Of a DNA stretch of 9,344 nt, positions 1-7,852 are shown piece by piece. Source of the DNA: Firm-13 sp964579245 (GTDB lineage: Bacteria; Bacillota; Clostridia; Saccharofermentanales; Saccharofermentanaceae). The stretch spans positions 1 through 9,344 of the forward strand of contig CAZOFY010000080.1 of assembly GCA_964579245.1 (NCBI GenBank). Direction: 5' to 3'. The notes below the pieces were generated by a model that was not told the origin of the DNA, did not search any database, and saw only the letters and a list, made by a program, of their open reading frames with translations. The position numbers and the translations under genes were made by a program. Every line of letters begins with the position of its first letter. Position 1 is the first letter of the stretch.

Positions 1-282
1 ACACGCAATGCCATCGATATCGACGAAATCAGTGAACTGATTAGCGGTCCTTCACCTGAGAATTCACGATCTGAAATTTTCCATCAGGTAATGAATCTTC
101 CGTTGAAATACAGGGTTGCTATCCATCTTCACTATTATGAAGGTTACAAAATCGAGGAAATCGCTACCATGTTGAATGTTTCAGTAGGATCCGTGACGAT
201 GAGGCTTAAGCGAGGCCGTGAAAAACTTCGCCTTGAATTGGAGGATGAGTATGAGAATATCAGATTACATCAGCACTGTTGA
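1..282 (+). CDS. ECF-type RNA polymerase sigma factor, C-terminal part (partial)
   Basis: The reading frame is open from base 1, so the N-terminus (sigma region 2, which binds the -10 element and core polymerase) lies outside the window. The 93 visible residues hold sigma-70 region 4, the helix-turn-helix that reads the -35 element. The segment LPLKYRVAIHLHYYEGYK, then IEEIATMLNVSVGSVTMRL and KRGREKLR, is the classic pattern of extracytoplasmic-function sigma factors. The stop codon at 280-282 lies inside the next gene, whose start at 251 gives a 32-bp overlap and suggests translational coupling with a cognate membrane regulator. No promoter can be seen because the 5' end is missing. An ATG at 91 is only an internal Met. 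The family call is firm; the ECF subgroup and target regulon are unknown. Confidence 0.88.
   Translation, partial: TRNAIDIDEISELISGPSPENSRSEIFHQVMNLPLKYRVAIHLHYYEGYKIEEIATMLNVSVGSVTMRLKRGREKLRLELEDEYENIRLHQHC
240..244 (+). promoter_or_regulatory. Shine-Dalgarno that sets the start of the membrane regulator
   Basis: GGAGG lies 6 bases before the ATG at 251 and directly abuts the ATG at 245. The spacing supports 251 as the start and argues against the GTG at 218. The site is inside the sigma gene, which fits coupled translation. Confidence 0.6.
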
Positions 283-2065
283 TAGAATAAGACCCGATGA
301 GAACCTGCGAGACAGAATTTGCAGCATTCCCGCAAAAGCTTTTACGGAGCCGGCTCAACCTTCAAGATACAAGAGAAAACCATCTCTTCACCTGTACTGG
401 CTGATTCCGGCGGTGGCGATCCTTGTTGTGCTTTTCGGGGGGGCTGTTATCGCGCGAATTCTGATGCCAGCAGGGTTCGACAGTTTTTCCGGCACAAATA
501 GTACCTCGAATTCATCTGGCACAGGTATGGTGACCCAATTGCAGACGCCTCTAGTTAATGCCTTTTCCATCAAAGTGTTTGCTGCGGACGGCACGATGGC
601 GCCGATGACGGAGGAGGCCGTTTCACTGACCGCCTACCAGAATGACACATTGCCCGGCATTCCCTTCACAATGGATTCATCTGTCTACACAGATTCTGTC
701 ATCTCGATTGAAGCTGATAAAGGGACGATTTTCTATGCTTCCGCTTCTGACAAAGACTTTGTGACGTACTCTGCCGGAACGATTTGCACGATAAAAGCCG
801 GTGATACGTTTTATTGGTCGCCTGATATCAAGTACAACGGCAAGACCAACATCAGCATCACAGAGAAAAGAGCGGATGTATTCTGTAGTTATATTAGAAT
901 GGAGCTGGCTGCTGACGCGTCAAATGAATTCTCGGCAAAAATTAAAACCGTTCTTTCCGCCCCCATTGAGAACGGTGGTACGCTTTCAGTCTCCGGAAAA
1001 ATCAAGGACGGAGTGTACTTAAATGCGTCGATCGACCCTGTCTCGGCGGGTTATTATTTTAATCCGGAATCTGTAGGAAAGAAGTATGTTACACATACCA
1101 GGTCTTGGAACGACGGGAGCTTCATCGACGCATTCTCCGAAGAACTAGAGGGGGCTGTGTTGGAAACAAAGGAAGAGTATGATGCTGTTCTGCGTTTTGA
1201 GGAGCTACAAAGTACGGAGACAATCGAAAGTCCTATAAAGTTCTGGGCAAATATCGGTGAAGGCGGCCGGCCAGCGTATTACAATTACCGTTACGATAAC
1301 GGGGTCGATATTTACATCGAAGGTAATTTTAGCGGCCAGGCCAGTTACAGCACGAGAACGGAGAGAACCGCTGAGAGTGCCAACGGTGTTCCGATGTATT
1401 CCTTTCCCAATGTTGATGATTGTACTGATCAACAGAAGGCTTCCCTTCAACAGGATCTCTCCTTTGCAACAAGGTCTGAGGCTCTCAATGTCATTATGCA
1501 AAAATTGGACAAACTAGGTATCCGTGTATCCCCTGATTATACGTGCAAAGCAATAAGCAGTGATCTTTTTCCGGACAAAGTGGATTGTTACTACTTTACA
1601 TTCCGCCTAGAGTTAAGTGGGCTGCCTTTATATCGAGTTGACTGGTATAGCGAGATGCTAGATAAAGAATATACCCTGTTTGAGGGACCAGCCTTGTCTG
1701 ATATCTATGTCAAATATTCGGAAGATGGAATTATCCGCTTTGATATATACAACATCTGTCAAGCAGAGAATTCTCCCGGTTGTGAAGTAAGCGAATGTTC
1801 CATTCCGGATATCCTAAGTGCTTGTGATAAATTTTCTGAGTTGAATGGAAGTTATACTGTGACTGACGTGAAATTAGCATATATGAGGACATCGTCTACT
1901 TTTTCAGAAACCGATTATGTAGCAACGCTTGAACCGTGCTGGGCATTTAAAGTCATAGATAATGATACGGGAGAAGAGATGGAAACCAGTGAGTATCATG
2001 TTCACCAGAATGGTGATACGTACACAACGCGATGGTTTTACATGCCTAACTCGATGGTGGAGTAG
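251..2065 (+). CDS. Single-pass membrane protein, probable anti-sigma factor with large extracellular domain
   Basis: This is a predicted 604-residue protein. About 46 N-terminal residues are cytoplasmic and begin MRISDYISTVDRIRPDE; a basic stretch (RYKRK) follows. One hydrophobic helix at about 47-72 (WLIPAVAILVVLFGGAVIA) leads to roughly 530 extracellular residues that start with a Ser/Thr/Asn-rich linker. The position after, and overlapping, an ECF sigma gene, with this topology, is the usual arrangement of a Firmicute membrane anti-sigma factor: the short N-terminus would hold the sigma factor and the outer part would sense an envelope signal. That role is inferred; I recognise no zinc-binding anti-sigma motif. 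The outer part holds ten Cys, four of them clustered at about 503-525. The last 200 residues (about 380-604) look like a separate folded domain of unknown function. Start chosen at 251 by Shine-Dalgarno spacing; GTG 218 or ATG 245 are alternatives. Confidence 0.75.
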   Translation: MRISDYISTVDRIRPDENLRDRICSIPAKAFTEPAQPSRYKRKPSLHLYWLIPAVAILVVLFGGAVIARILMPAGFDSFSGTNSTSNSSGTGMVTQLQTPLVNAFSIKVFAADGTMAPMTEEAVSLTAYQNDTLPGIPFTMDSSVYTDSVISIEADKGTIFYASASDKDFVTYSAGTICTIKAGDTFYWSPDIKYNGKTNISITEKRADVFCSYIRMELAADASNEFSAKIKTVLSAPIENGGTLSVSGKIKDGVYLNASIDPVSAGYYFNPESVGKKYVTHTRSWNDGSFIDAFSEELEGAVLETKEEYDAVLRFEELQSTETIESPIKFWANIGEGGRPAYYNYRYDNGVDIYIEGNFSGQASYSTRTERTAESANGVPMYSFPNVDDCTDQQKASLQQDLSFATRSEALNVIMQKLDKLGIRVSPDYTCKAISSDLFPDKVDCYYFTFRLELSGLPLYRVDWYSEMLDKEYTLFEGPALSDIYVKYSEDGIIRFDIYNICQAENSPGCEVSECSIPDILSACDKFSELNGSYTVTDVKLAYMRTSSTFSETDYVATLEPCWAFKVIDNDTGEEMETSEYHVHQNGDTYTTRWFYMPNSMVE

Positions 2066-2157
2066 AGGAATATCAAGTTTACCACACCACACGGTCTTGG
2101 CAAAACTACCTTTGTTCAGATAAAGCTCATTACCTCTCTCCCAAGCGAAGTAAAAAC

Positions 2158-2192
2158 GGGGCTGTTGCAAAAGTTCATTTTGCAACAGCCCC
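2158..2192 (-). terminator. Strong hairpin terminator between convergent genes, best placed for guaA
   Basis: A perfect 15-bp inverted repeat (GGGGCTGTTGCAAAA and its complement) flanks a 5-base loop at 2173-2177. Read on the minus strand the stem is followed at once by GTTTTTA (2157-2151), a usable U-tract, so it fits guaA transcripts coming from the right, about 90 bases past the guaA stop. On the plus strand it is followed by CCATTTAT, a weaker tail, so it may also slow transcription from the sigma/anti-sigma unit. The stem sequence also resembles the terminal repeats of some IS1182-like insertion sequences (from memory), so it could be an IS-derived remnant used as a terminator. Confidence 0.7.
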
Positions 2193-2283
2193 CCATTTAT
2201 GAGTAATACTTAAAGTGTTGTCACGAAGCATTTGAAGCCTTAAAATAACCAACCATTTATACGAGCTAACAGTTTTTCGTGGA

Positions 2284-3576
2284 TTATTCAAACTCGATTG
2301 TGGCCGGAGGCTTCGGTGAAAGATCATAGCAGACCCGGTTCACATGATCGACCTCAGTCAGGATCCGATTGACGATTCTCTCGAGAACCTCGTAGTCGAT
2401 TCTCTCAACCGTTGCGGCCATTGCGTCAACGGTGTTGATCGCACGAAGGATGACCATGTAGTCGAAGCTTCTCGCATTGTTCTTGACACCGACGGATTTG
2501 AAGTCAGGAACGACTGTAAAATACTGCCATACTTTGCTGTTGAGACCGGCTTTCTCGAATTCCTCGCGGAGGATCGCATCAGACTCTCTCACCGCTTCAA
2601 GACGGTCGCGCGTGATTGCGCCGAGGCAACGTACTCCGAGTCCGGGGCCCGGGAAGGGCTGACGATAGACCATCTCGGCAGGAAGGCCGAGTTCCACTCC
2701 GCAGGCACGAACCTCATCCTTGAAGAGCTGCTTCAGCGGCTCGACCAGGACGAATTGCAGATCTTCGGGTAAGCCGCCGACATTGTGATGAGATTTGACC
2801 ATCTTCGCTGTCTTGGTACCGCTCTCGATGATGTCCGGATAAATGGTTCCCTGACCAAGGAAGTCGATTCCCTCGAGCTTTCTGGCTTCTTCTTCAAAAA
2901 CGCGGATGAATTCGCCGCCGATGATCTTTCTCTTGACCTCAGGATCCGCCACGCCGGCGAGCTTTCCAAGGAAACGCTCCGTCGCGTCGACATAGATCAG
3001 ATTTGCCTTAAGCTGATCGCGGAAAACCTTCACAACATCCTCGGATTCATTCTTGCGCATGAGCCCGTGGTTCACATGTACGCACACGAGCTGTGATCCG
3101 ATCGCCTTCAACAGTAAAGCTGCAACAACGGATGAATCAACACCTCCGGATAAGGCCAGAAGGACCTTCTTGTCCCCTACCTGTCTGCGGATGAGCTCCG
3201 TCTGATCCTCGACAAAGTTCTTCATATTCCAGTTCGCTTCCGCCTTACAGGCATCGAAAACGAATGTCTTCATCTCCTCGTCATTCGGGATTGTTGCGAA
3301 TTGTCTCTCGCATTTAGCTGTCGGATGATCGATTGACAGGACCGGAAACCCGCAGTCATAGATAGCCGGATCAATATCAACAGGGCTACCGTCAACGACT
3401 CGATTCTCTCCGCCATTCAGAATGACGCCCTTCACATTATCGAGAGTCTTCAGTCCATCGGGAGTGATGTCATGGGGATGGATCTCACTATAGACCCCTA
3501 AATCACGGATCTTTCTGGCAACCACAGTATTCTCTGTGCTGCCCATGTCTAAAATAACGATCATATCCTGTTTCAT
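2284..3576 (-). CDS. guaA: GMP synthase with degenerate, shortened glutaminase domain
   Basis: GMP synthase makes GMP from XMP using ATP and ammonia, the last step of guanine nucleotide synthesis in the cytoplasm. The 430-residue protein has three parts. Residues 1 to about 110 are a remnant of the class I glutamine amidotransferase (MIVILDMGSTENTVVARKI, LGVYSEIHPHD, GVILNGG). Residues about 115-310 are the ATP-pyrophosphatase domain with the PP-loop SGGVDSS at 143-149 and DFLGQGTIYPDIIESG. Residues about 310-430 are the C-terminal dimerisation and XMP-binding domain, with FPGPGLGVRCLG and the ending KPPATIEFE. The usual length is about 510-525. The missing 90 or so residues come from the glutaminase, and the nucleophile position (GICYG in typical enzymes) reads SIDHP here, so Cys is Asp83. 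It probably uses free ammonia or a partner. Start set by AGGAG 7 bases before ATG 3576; an in-frame ATG at 3681 lacks such support. It has its own promoter and no gua neighbour. Confidence 0.93.
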   Translation of the reverse strand: MKQDMIVILDMGSTENTVVARKIRDLGVYSEIHPHDITPDGLKTLDNVKGVILNGGENRVVDGSPVDIDPAIYDCGFPVLSIDHPTAKCERQFATIPNDEEMKTFVFDACKAEANWNMKNFVEDQTELIRRQVGDKKVLLALSGGVDSSVVAALLLKAIGSQLVCVHVNHGLMRKNESEDVVKVFRDQLKANLIYVDATERFLGKLAGVADPEVKRKIIGGEFIRVFEEEARKLEGIDFLGQGTIYPDIIESGTKTAKMVKSHHNVGGLPEDLQFVLVEPLKQLFKDEVRACGVELGLPAEMVYRQPFPGPGLGVRCLGAITRDRLEAVRESDAILREEFEKAGLNSKVWQYFTVVPDFKSVGVKNNARSFDYMVILRAINTVDAMAATVERIDYEVLERIVNRILTEVDHVNRVCYDLSPKPPATIEFE

Positions 3577-3583
3577 GGAATAT

Positions 3584-3588
3584 CTCCT
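3584..3588 (-). promoter_or_regulatory. Shine-Dalgarno of guaA
   Basis: AGGAG on the minus strand, 7 bases before the ATG at 3576. It decides for the 430-residue form and against a 35-residue N-terminal extension beginning at 3681, which would place coding sequence over the likely promoter. Confidence 0.75.
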
Positions 3589-3619
3589 TTTCGCGAGAAA
3601 ATATTGAAGCAATGCTACC

Positions 3620-3648
3620 ATTATATCGTTTTCGGCTCTTGGATTGCA
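3620..3648 (-). promoter_or_regulatory. Likely guaA promoter
   Basis: A perfect TATAAT -10 box lies on the minus strand at 3625-3620, about 44 bases upstream of the guaA start, giving a leader of roughly 36 bases. At 17-bp spacing the -35 position (3648-3643) reads TGCAAT, a poor match, so an activator or an upstream element may be needed. The short leader leaves no room for a riboswitch. Confidence 0.45.
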
Positions 3649-3755
3649 TGATAAAAACACAAATTCTGACTTTTGTTGCACGTATAGGAAGGGAAAAATA
3701 TCGTTCCTAACTTACCAGCCGTTGATTCGCCTACGAGCATGAATCCGGCACCCCG

Positions 3756-5690
3756 TTACGAATCCCGTGTGCTCAACAGCTTCAGTGGTTCAGCACGCAA
3801 GTTGCCACGTATTTGAACCAACGAGATCACCAATGCAAGCAACGCGATAAACATTCCGCAGAGGACAGCGATGAGTGGTCCGGCCGTATCCATAACGAGT
3901 TGACTGCTATCCACGGCCGTGACGGAGCTAGCCCAGTTGCTGTATTCCGTGCTGTAGGTGACCCATTCGGACAGATCGGACAGCAGACCCAAGGCAAGTC
4001 CGGTAAGTGCGTATCCTGCCACGCTTCCGAGCGCGCTGCCGAGAGCTACGATTGTCAGAACTCCGGATAACAATGAGACTGTGCAAGCGCGCTTCCCCAT
4101 GCCCAGAGAACGCTCGATGGCTGTTCGTTTTTTCTGCTTGCCGATGAACAGGTTACAGAAGAAAAGAAGAATCAGCACGGTAACGAGAAGCCCGGAGATG
4201 AACAGGGCAAAGGCGACTTGCTTTATCTGTGCCAAACCTTCTTTGATCTGGGTATACCCTTTGTCATAGATTGTTATCTCTAAACTGTCAAATGAATCGC
4301 TGTCTGCAAAAGCCTTCCAGTTCTCCAGAAACCTCTCCACACTGCCATTTGGAATCTGAAAAACGGTGTTATACCCTCTCATTGGGCCGTAATCCAGAAT
4401 ATTATTCTCATCGCTGTTTTTCACGGAGGCAGCCGGAATCACCACACCGTACCCTGCCATGTCATACCCTGCGGAGCTTGACGTTTGGTTGATCTCATCA
4501 TAGATTCCGACCACCGTGTAATCATTCTTTTCGAAAACCTCGTAGCACTTCCCCTGCGCGTTCAGAAGATGATTGGGATTTCCCATTGGCAAACCGTCCG
4601 GCGGGAAGTCACGACTGGCTGAGTCACTATAATCGGCGTAATACAACGACAGTGGCACGGTGTCGCCGATGGCGTATCCGTGCATTTTCGCAAATTCCTG
4701 GCTGATCAGACAGACGATCTGTCCTTCTTTGTACTCCTCCGGCAAGATGTCGCGCCCTTCCATAATCACGGAATTTCCAATGTAGAAGGACATCAGGAGC
4801 TGGGTATTGTCCGTGGGAATCACGGGAATCGTGTGCTCCGCCCTGTCCATTGCCTTCGCCAGTTCCAGCCATCGAATCCCTCGCGGCGTATCGTAGAAGC
4901 CCTCCGTCACCTCTTCATATGCGAAATCCATCGGCATACTGTCGGGTATTCTCTGTCCGTCGGGGGTATACTGATTTGAAATGACATAGTTTGAATCCAT
5001 CGATCGCGGATTAAATTCCCCGGACAGAGCGTCGACACCGGTATGTGTGTCCACCCATTCCTGATGGGAAGGTCTCCATTCCAGCATCATTACATAGGTC
5101 TTGCCCGCATACAGGGTCTGCGGGGAGTCGTTATAGTGATCACAGAACAGGACCGTCTCCCACTCCTGAATCTCCCGCCCCGCAATTCCGTTTCTCCCAT
5201 AAAGTTCCCGCAGGAGCTTCAGTCTCACCGTATGATCCGGAACACAATCTTCGAGAGGCGTAACCTCAACAATCGGATACCTATCCCGCGTCTGCGCAAT
5301 CAATCGAATATACGAATTATCGGGATAGGTAAAGCTCGGATCATAGGCTCCGTAATAAGGACGGTGCACGGGCGGTTGGATATATTCCGCCCCATCGAAA
5401 AGCAGCGCCTCCGGCGAGATATAATTATCGTAAACCGCTGTCGTGTACTCGTAATACTCCTTCATCTCCGCGTCCCAAATCTTTCCCGGCTCATAACCGT
5501 CCGCCGGTTGTGACACGAGACCGATAGTCATGAAGACATCTTCGAGTCGCTGCATGTTCTGCTCGCCCATCCGATAAAGAACGACACCAAGTGTCAGAAG
5601 TGCCGCCGACAGACTGATCAGGACCAGAAAGAGGCCCGATCGTAGCGGTGTTCGAAGAATCTGACGAATACTATTGGAGATCTCACCCAT
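3756..5690 (-). CDS. ABC transporter permease, FtsX/MacB type, large ectodomain
   Basis: This is the third gene of the exporter operon and its second permease, 644 residues from the chosen start. The topology is FtsX-like: one membrane helix near the N-terminus (about 19-40, after MGEISNSIRQILRTPLRSG), an extracytoplasmic region of about 450 residues, then three helices at about 491-517, 537-568 and 603-627. The cytoplasmic loop after the second helix carries KKRTAIERSLGMGKR, the family's coupling motif that contacts the ATPase. Such permeases export or extract peptides, lipids or antibiotics, or work as mechanotransmitters; nothing here shows the substrate. The start at 5690 is preceded by GGGGTGA with 7-base spacing. 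A GTG at 5732 that overlaps the ATPase stop, or an ATG at 5729, is possible but lacks a good ribosome site. Translation is probably coupled to the ATPase. Confidence 0.85.
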   Translation of the reverse strand: MGEISNSIRQILRTPLRSGLFLVLISLSAALLTLGVVLYRMGEQNMQRLEDVFMTIGLVSQPADGYEPGKIWDAEMKEYYEYTTAVYDNYISPEALLFDGAEYIQPPVHRPYYGAYDPSFTYPDNSYIRLIAQTRDRYPIVEVTPLEDCVPDHTVRLKLLRELYGRNGIAGREIQEWETVLFCDHYNDSPQTLYAGKTYVMMLEWRPSHQEWVDTHTGVDALSGEFNPRSMDSNYVISNQYTPDGQRIPDSMPMDFAYEEVTEGFYDTPRGIRWLELAKAMDRAEHTIPVIPTDNTQLLMSFYIGNSVIMEGRDILPEEYKEGQIVCLISQEFAKMHGYAIGDTVPLSLYYADYSDSASRDFPPDGLPMGNPNHLLNAQGKCYEVFEKNDYTVVGIYDEINQTSSSAGYDMAGYGVVIPAASVKNSDENNILDYGPMRGYNTVFQIPNGSVERFLENWKAFADSDSFDSLEITIYDKGYTQIKEGLAQIKQVAFALFISGLLVTVLILLFFCNLFIGKQKKRTAIERSLGMGKRACTVSLLSGVLTIVALGSALGSVAGYALTGLALGLLSDLSEWVTYSTEYSNWASSVTAVDSSQLVMDTAGPLIAVLCGMFIALLALVISLVQIRGNLRAEPLKLLSTRDS

Positions 5691-5697
5691 CGTTATT

Positions 5698-5704
5698 TCA
5701 CCCC
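5698..5704 (-). promoter_or_regulatory. Shine-Dalgarno that sets the start of the large permease
   Basis: GGGGTGA on the minus strand ends 7 bases before the ATG at 5690 and is a near match to GGAGGTGA. The upstream GTG 5732 and ATG 5729 have only weak purine stretches before them. Confidence 0.5.
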
Positions 5705-5728
5705 TAGAGGTTTTTTTCCCGGCACTCA

Positions 5729-6412
5729 TCACAGTTGCCCGACCGTTAAACCTTGCATTTGCAATTCCCCGTCACGCATCCGATAAACGGCATCGGCCTC
5801 TTGACACACGTTCACATTGTGGGTGATGACAATCACAAGGTAACCTTTCTCGTGCGCCAGATTTTTCAAAATCTTTACGACATTCTCCTCGTTCGCCGAA
5901 TCGAGATTCCCTGTCGGCTCGTCCGCCAGGATGATTTTCCCGCCGGCCGCAAGAGCCCTGGCGATGGATACTCTCTGTTGCTCACCGCCGCTCATCATGA
6001 TGGGGAACTGGCGGTAGGTCTTTTCTCCAAGTCCGACCTCGCAGATCAGGCGTTTGGCCGTCTCCGTCGCCGTTGCTTTTTTTACTCGTAGCAGCTCCAT
6101 CGGGTACATCACGTTTTCGAGCGACGTCAGTAACGGGAAAAGATTGAAGGACTGATAGACCACGGAGGCTGTTTCTCTTCTATACTTATCGCGGTCCATT
6201 GTCGTCATGGAGCACCCTTCTACGAGTATCTCTCCCGAGGTTGGCAGGTCCAGTCCGGCAAGAAGGGACAACAGCGTACTCTTTCCGCTGCCGGATGGTC
6301 CCGTTACCGCATAGAACTTGCCCGCCTCAAAATGGCAGCTCACGTGCCTGAGCGCTTCGATCGACTGGTACTTGCCCTGATAGATATATCCAACATCTCT
6401 GACCTCCAGCAT
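5729..6412 (-). CDS. ABC transporter ATP-binding protein, MacB/LolD type
   Basis: This is the motor subunit that hydrolyses ATP for the two flanking permeases, 227 residues, the usual length of the LolD/MacB class. Motifs are complete: Walker A GPSGSGKST at 38-46, Q-loop Gln87 in VVYQSFNLFP, signature MSGGEQQRVSIARAL from 140, Walker B IILADEPTGNLDSA from 160, and the switch His198 in VIVITHN. The signature has Met for the usual Leu at its first position, a mild change. The gene lies between two permease genes with an 18-base gap upstream, and its stop overlaps possible starts of the next gene, so all three are one operon. The ATG at 6412 is chosen because AAGGGAG (6427-6421) precedes it by 8 bases; an in-frame TTG at 6430 would add six residues and touch the previous stop. 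The substrate cannot be told. Confidence 0.93.
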   Translation of the reverse strand: MLEVRDVGYIYQGKYQSIEALRHVSCHFEAGKFYAVTGPSGSGKSTLLSLLAGLDLPTSGEILVEGCSMTTMDRDKYRRETASVVYQSFNLFPLLTSLENVMYPMELLRVKKATATETAKRLICEVGLGEKTYRQFPIMMSGGEQQRVSIARALAAGGKIILADEPTGNLDSANEENVVKILKNLAHEKGYLVIVITHNVNVCQEADAVYRMRDGELQMQGLTVGQL

Positions 6413-6430
6413 ATCCTTCACTCCCTTCAA

Positions 6431-7672
6431 TCAATCCAAGGCGGATAGTACCTGCATTACGCTGAATCTGCCCAACATAATAAGCGCCACAGCGGTGCCG
6501 GCCATATAAACTACGAAAAAGGAAAACACAACGCCAACCGCAAGCGCGACGCTCATATCGACAAGAAGCGACGCGACAACGATACCCAGCAGACTGCCGC
6601 TTAGTTCCAGAACAGCGCTCTCGAAAAACAACATCGCGAAGCAACTCTTCCGGGTTAAACCGAGAGAGCGCATAATTGCGATCTCCGGCCTCCGGCTCTG
6701 CAGAAGCAAATACGACGATACAAATCCAAGAAAACCTACAATCACAACGACAAAAGGCGTCAATAGCTGCGTCAGCGTAATATTCTCCTTGAGTCTAGTG
6801 GCGGTCTTGACGAAGGTCTCATCGTAGACAATCAGAGCTTCTCCGTGCTGCGTACTATTAGCTTCGGAAATAACCGACATCAAGCCAAGCTCATCCATCT
6901 GTGTCTTGAATTTGTTGAGTTCCAATGGGTTTTCGACTTTAAAATGAGCCGAATCTGCAAAAAACAAGAGCCCAGCCTGTGTATGGATATCCCTAAGCCA
7001 TTGTACCGGAAATATCAACTGCACATTACTCGTCGCAGTCTCACCGGCCGAATTCCGGAAGCTTCCGATAATCTCCACCTCATACACGCCCAGCCGGTTA
7101 TACTTCTTCATCGGGTTATTGTTTGGATAGGTAGTGTTAAATAATGTCACTCGAATGGTATCCCCCATCGAGAGGCCAAGTTTGTCCATCTCCTGCTCAC
7201 TCATCACGCAAACCGGCTCAGCCCCCTCAAGTACCTCGGGCCCCACACTCTCCTTGAAAGAAAAATTCTCTGCCGGAATCTCGTGAAAAGCATCCATCCG
7301 ATTTACTCCAATCCCAAAAGGAAAGGACATGTCTCTCTGATCTATATTTGATGCCGTCTCTTCGGAAACCTCCCCCATCACCACCGCGATCTGTGTGATA
7401 TAGTCAAGATCCTTCACAAATTCTGAGTCTTCCAAGCCCTGAATCACAGTATCCTTCACTAGAATCTCCGAGCGCAACGACCCATTCAAATTACTAATCC
7501 ATGCCTCGATCGGCAATGCCTCCGGCAGAGCCTCCAACTGTTGCAGATTCGCCCATAGCCCGCTAAAAAAAAGAAATAAAAACACGACAATGAGCATACA
7601 GGTAGCGACGGCCAATACACTCTTGGTCCAGTGTCTGCGGATATTCAAAATGGCTTTTCGAAAACAAAACAT
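6431..7672 (-). CDS. ABC transporter permease, FtsX/MacB type, smaller subunit
   Basis: This is the first gene of the three-gene exporter operon, 413 residues, close to the usual FtsX/MacB permease size. A basic start (MFCFRKAILNIRRHWTKS) leads into membrane helix 1 at about 18-41. An extracytoplasmic domain of about 260 residues follows, then helices at about 303-326, 345-371 and 380-402. The loop RRPEIAIMRSLGLTRKS between helices 2 and 3 is the FtsX-family coupling motif. It would pair with the ATPase and with the larger permease to form a heteromeric exporter or mechanotransmitter in the cytoplasmic membrane. GAGG lies 6 bases before ATG 7672 and only 3 before the adjacent ATG 7675, so the second is slightly preferred; they differ by one residue. 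No two-component or substrate gene lies beside it to hint at its role. Confidence 0.88.
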   Translation of the reverse strand: MFCFRKAILNIRRHWTKSVLAVATCMLIVVFLFLFFSGLWANLQQLEALPEALPIEAWISNLNGSLRSEILVKDTVIQGLEDSEFVKDLDYITQIAVVMGEVSEETASNIDQRDMSFPFGIGVNRMDAFHEIPAENFSFKESVGPEVLEGAEPVCVMSEQEMDKLGLSMGDTIRVTLFNTTYPNNNPMKKYNRLGVYEVEIIGSFRNSAGETATSNVQLIFPVQWLRDIHTQAGLLFFADSAHFKVENPLELNKFKTQMDELGLMSVISEANSTQHGEALIVYDETFVKTATRLKENITLTQLLTPFVVVIVGFLGFVSSYLLLQSRRPEIAIMRSLGLTRKSCFAMLFFESAVLELSGSLLGIVVASLLVDMSVALAVGVVFSFFVVYMAGTAVALIMLGRFSVMQVLSALD

Positions 7673-7771
7673 CATTCACCTCATATCGAGGGCCGAAAGG
7701 AATTCGTTTCATCGATGTTCTCAGTGGTATCGAGTCGATCTCCCGTACATCTTACCGCAAATTAACACCCG

Positions 7772-7801
7772 ATAAAACTAGTAAAGCTTACGTACTGTCC
7801 A
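7772..7801 (-). promoter_or_regulatory. Possible promoter of the ABC exporter operon
   Basis: On the minus strand TGGACA (7801-7796, five of six to consensus) and TTTTAT (7777-7772, four of six) are separated by 18 bases, giving a leader of roughly 90 bases before the first permease. I see no clear terminator for the DUF4143 gene upstream, so read-through from that gene is an alternative. Confidence 0.28.
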
Positions 7802-7852
7802 ATGCATGATGCTTTTCGTAGAATATTATGCGATTCAATTCGGTTTCTGACT

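Noticed and set aside
1904..2185. 93-residue minus-strand frame beginning in the hairpin (LLQQPR near its start)
   Set aside because: It starts inside the terminator stem, runs antisense into the membrane regulator and has no ribosome site.
2344..2772. 142-residue plus-strand open frame antisense to guaA
   Set aside because: It lies entirely inside the well-supported guaA coding sequence, has no ribosome site and no recognisable motif.
3577..3619. Possible purine riboswitch in the guaA leader
   Set aside because: The leader between the predicted start of transcription and the ATG is only about 36 bases and has no aptamer-like structure.
3577..3681. N-terminal extension of guaA from an in-frame ATG at 3681
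   Set aside because: The added 35 residues have no match to GMP synthase, would cover the TATAAT box, and the ATG at 3576 has a proper AGGAG.
3685..3709. Inverted repeat TAGGAA ... TTCCTA as terminator of the ABC operon
   Set aside because: The stem is only 6 bp with a 13-base loop and has no U-tract on the minus strand; no convincing terminator was seen after the operon.
5043..5513. 156-residue plus-strand open frame antisense to the large permease
   Set aside because: It is a shadow of the permease reading frame; composition (many Arg, Ile and His) fits antisense translation and no start signal is present.
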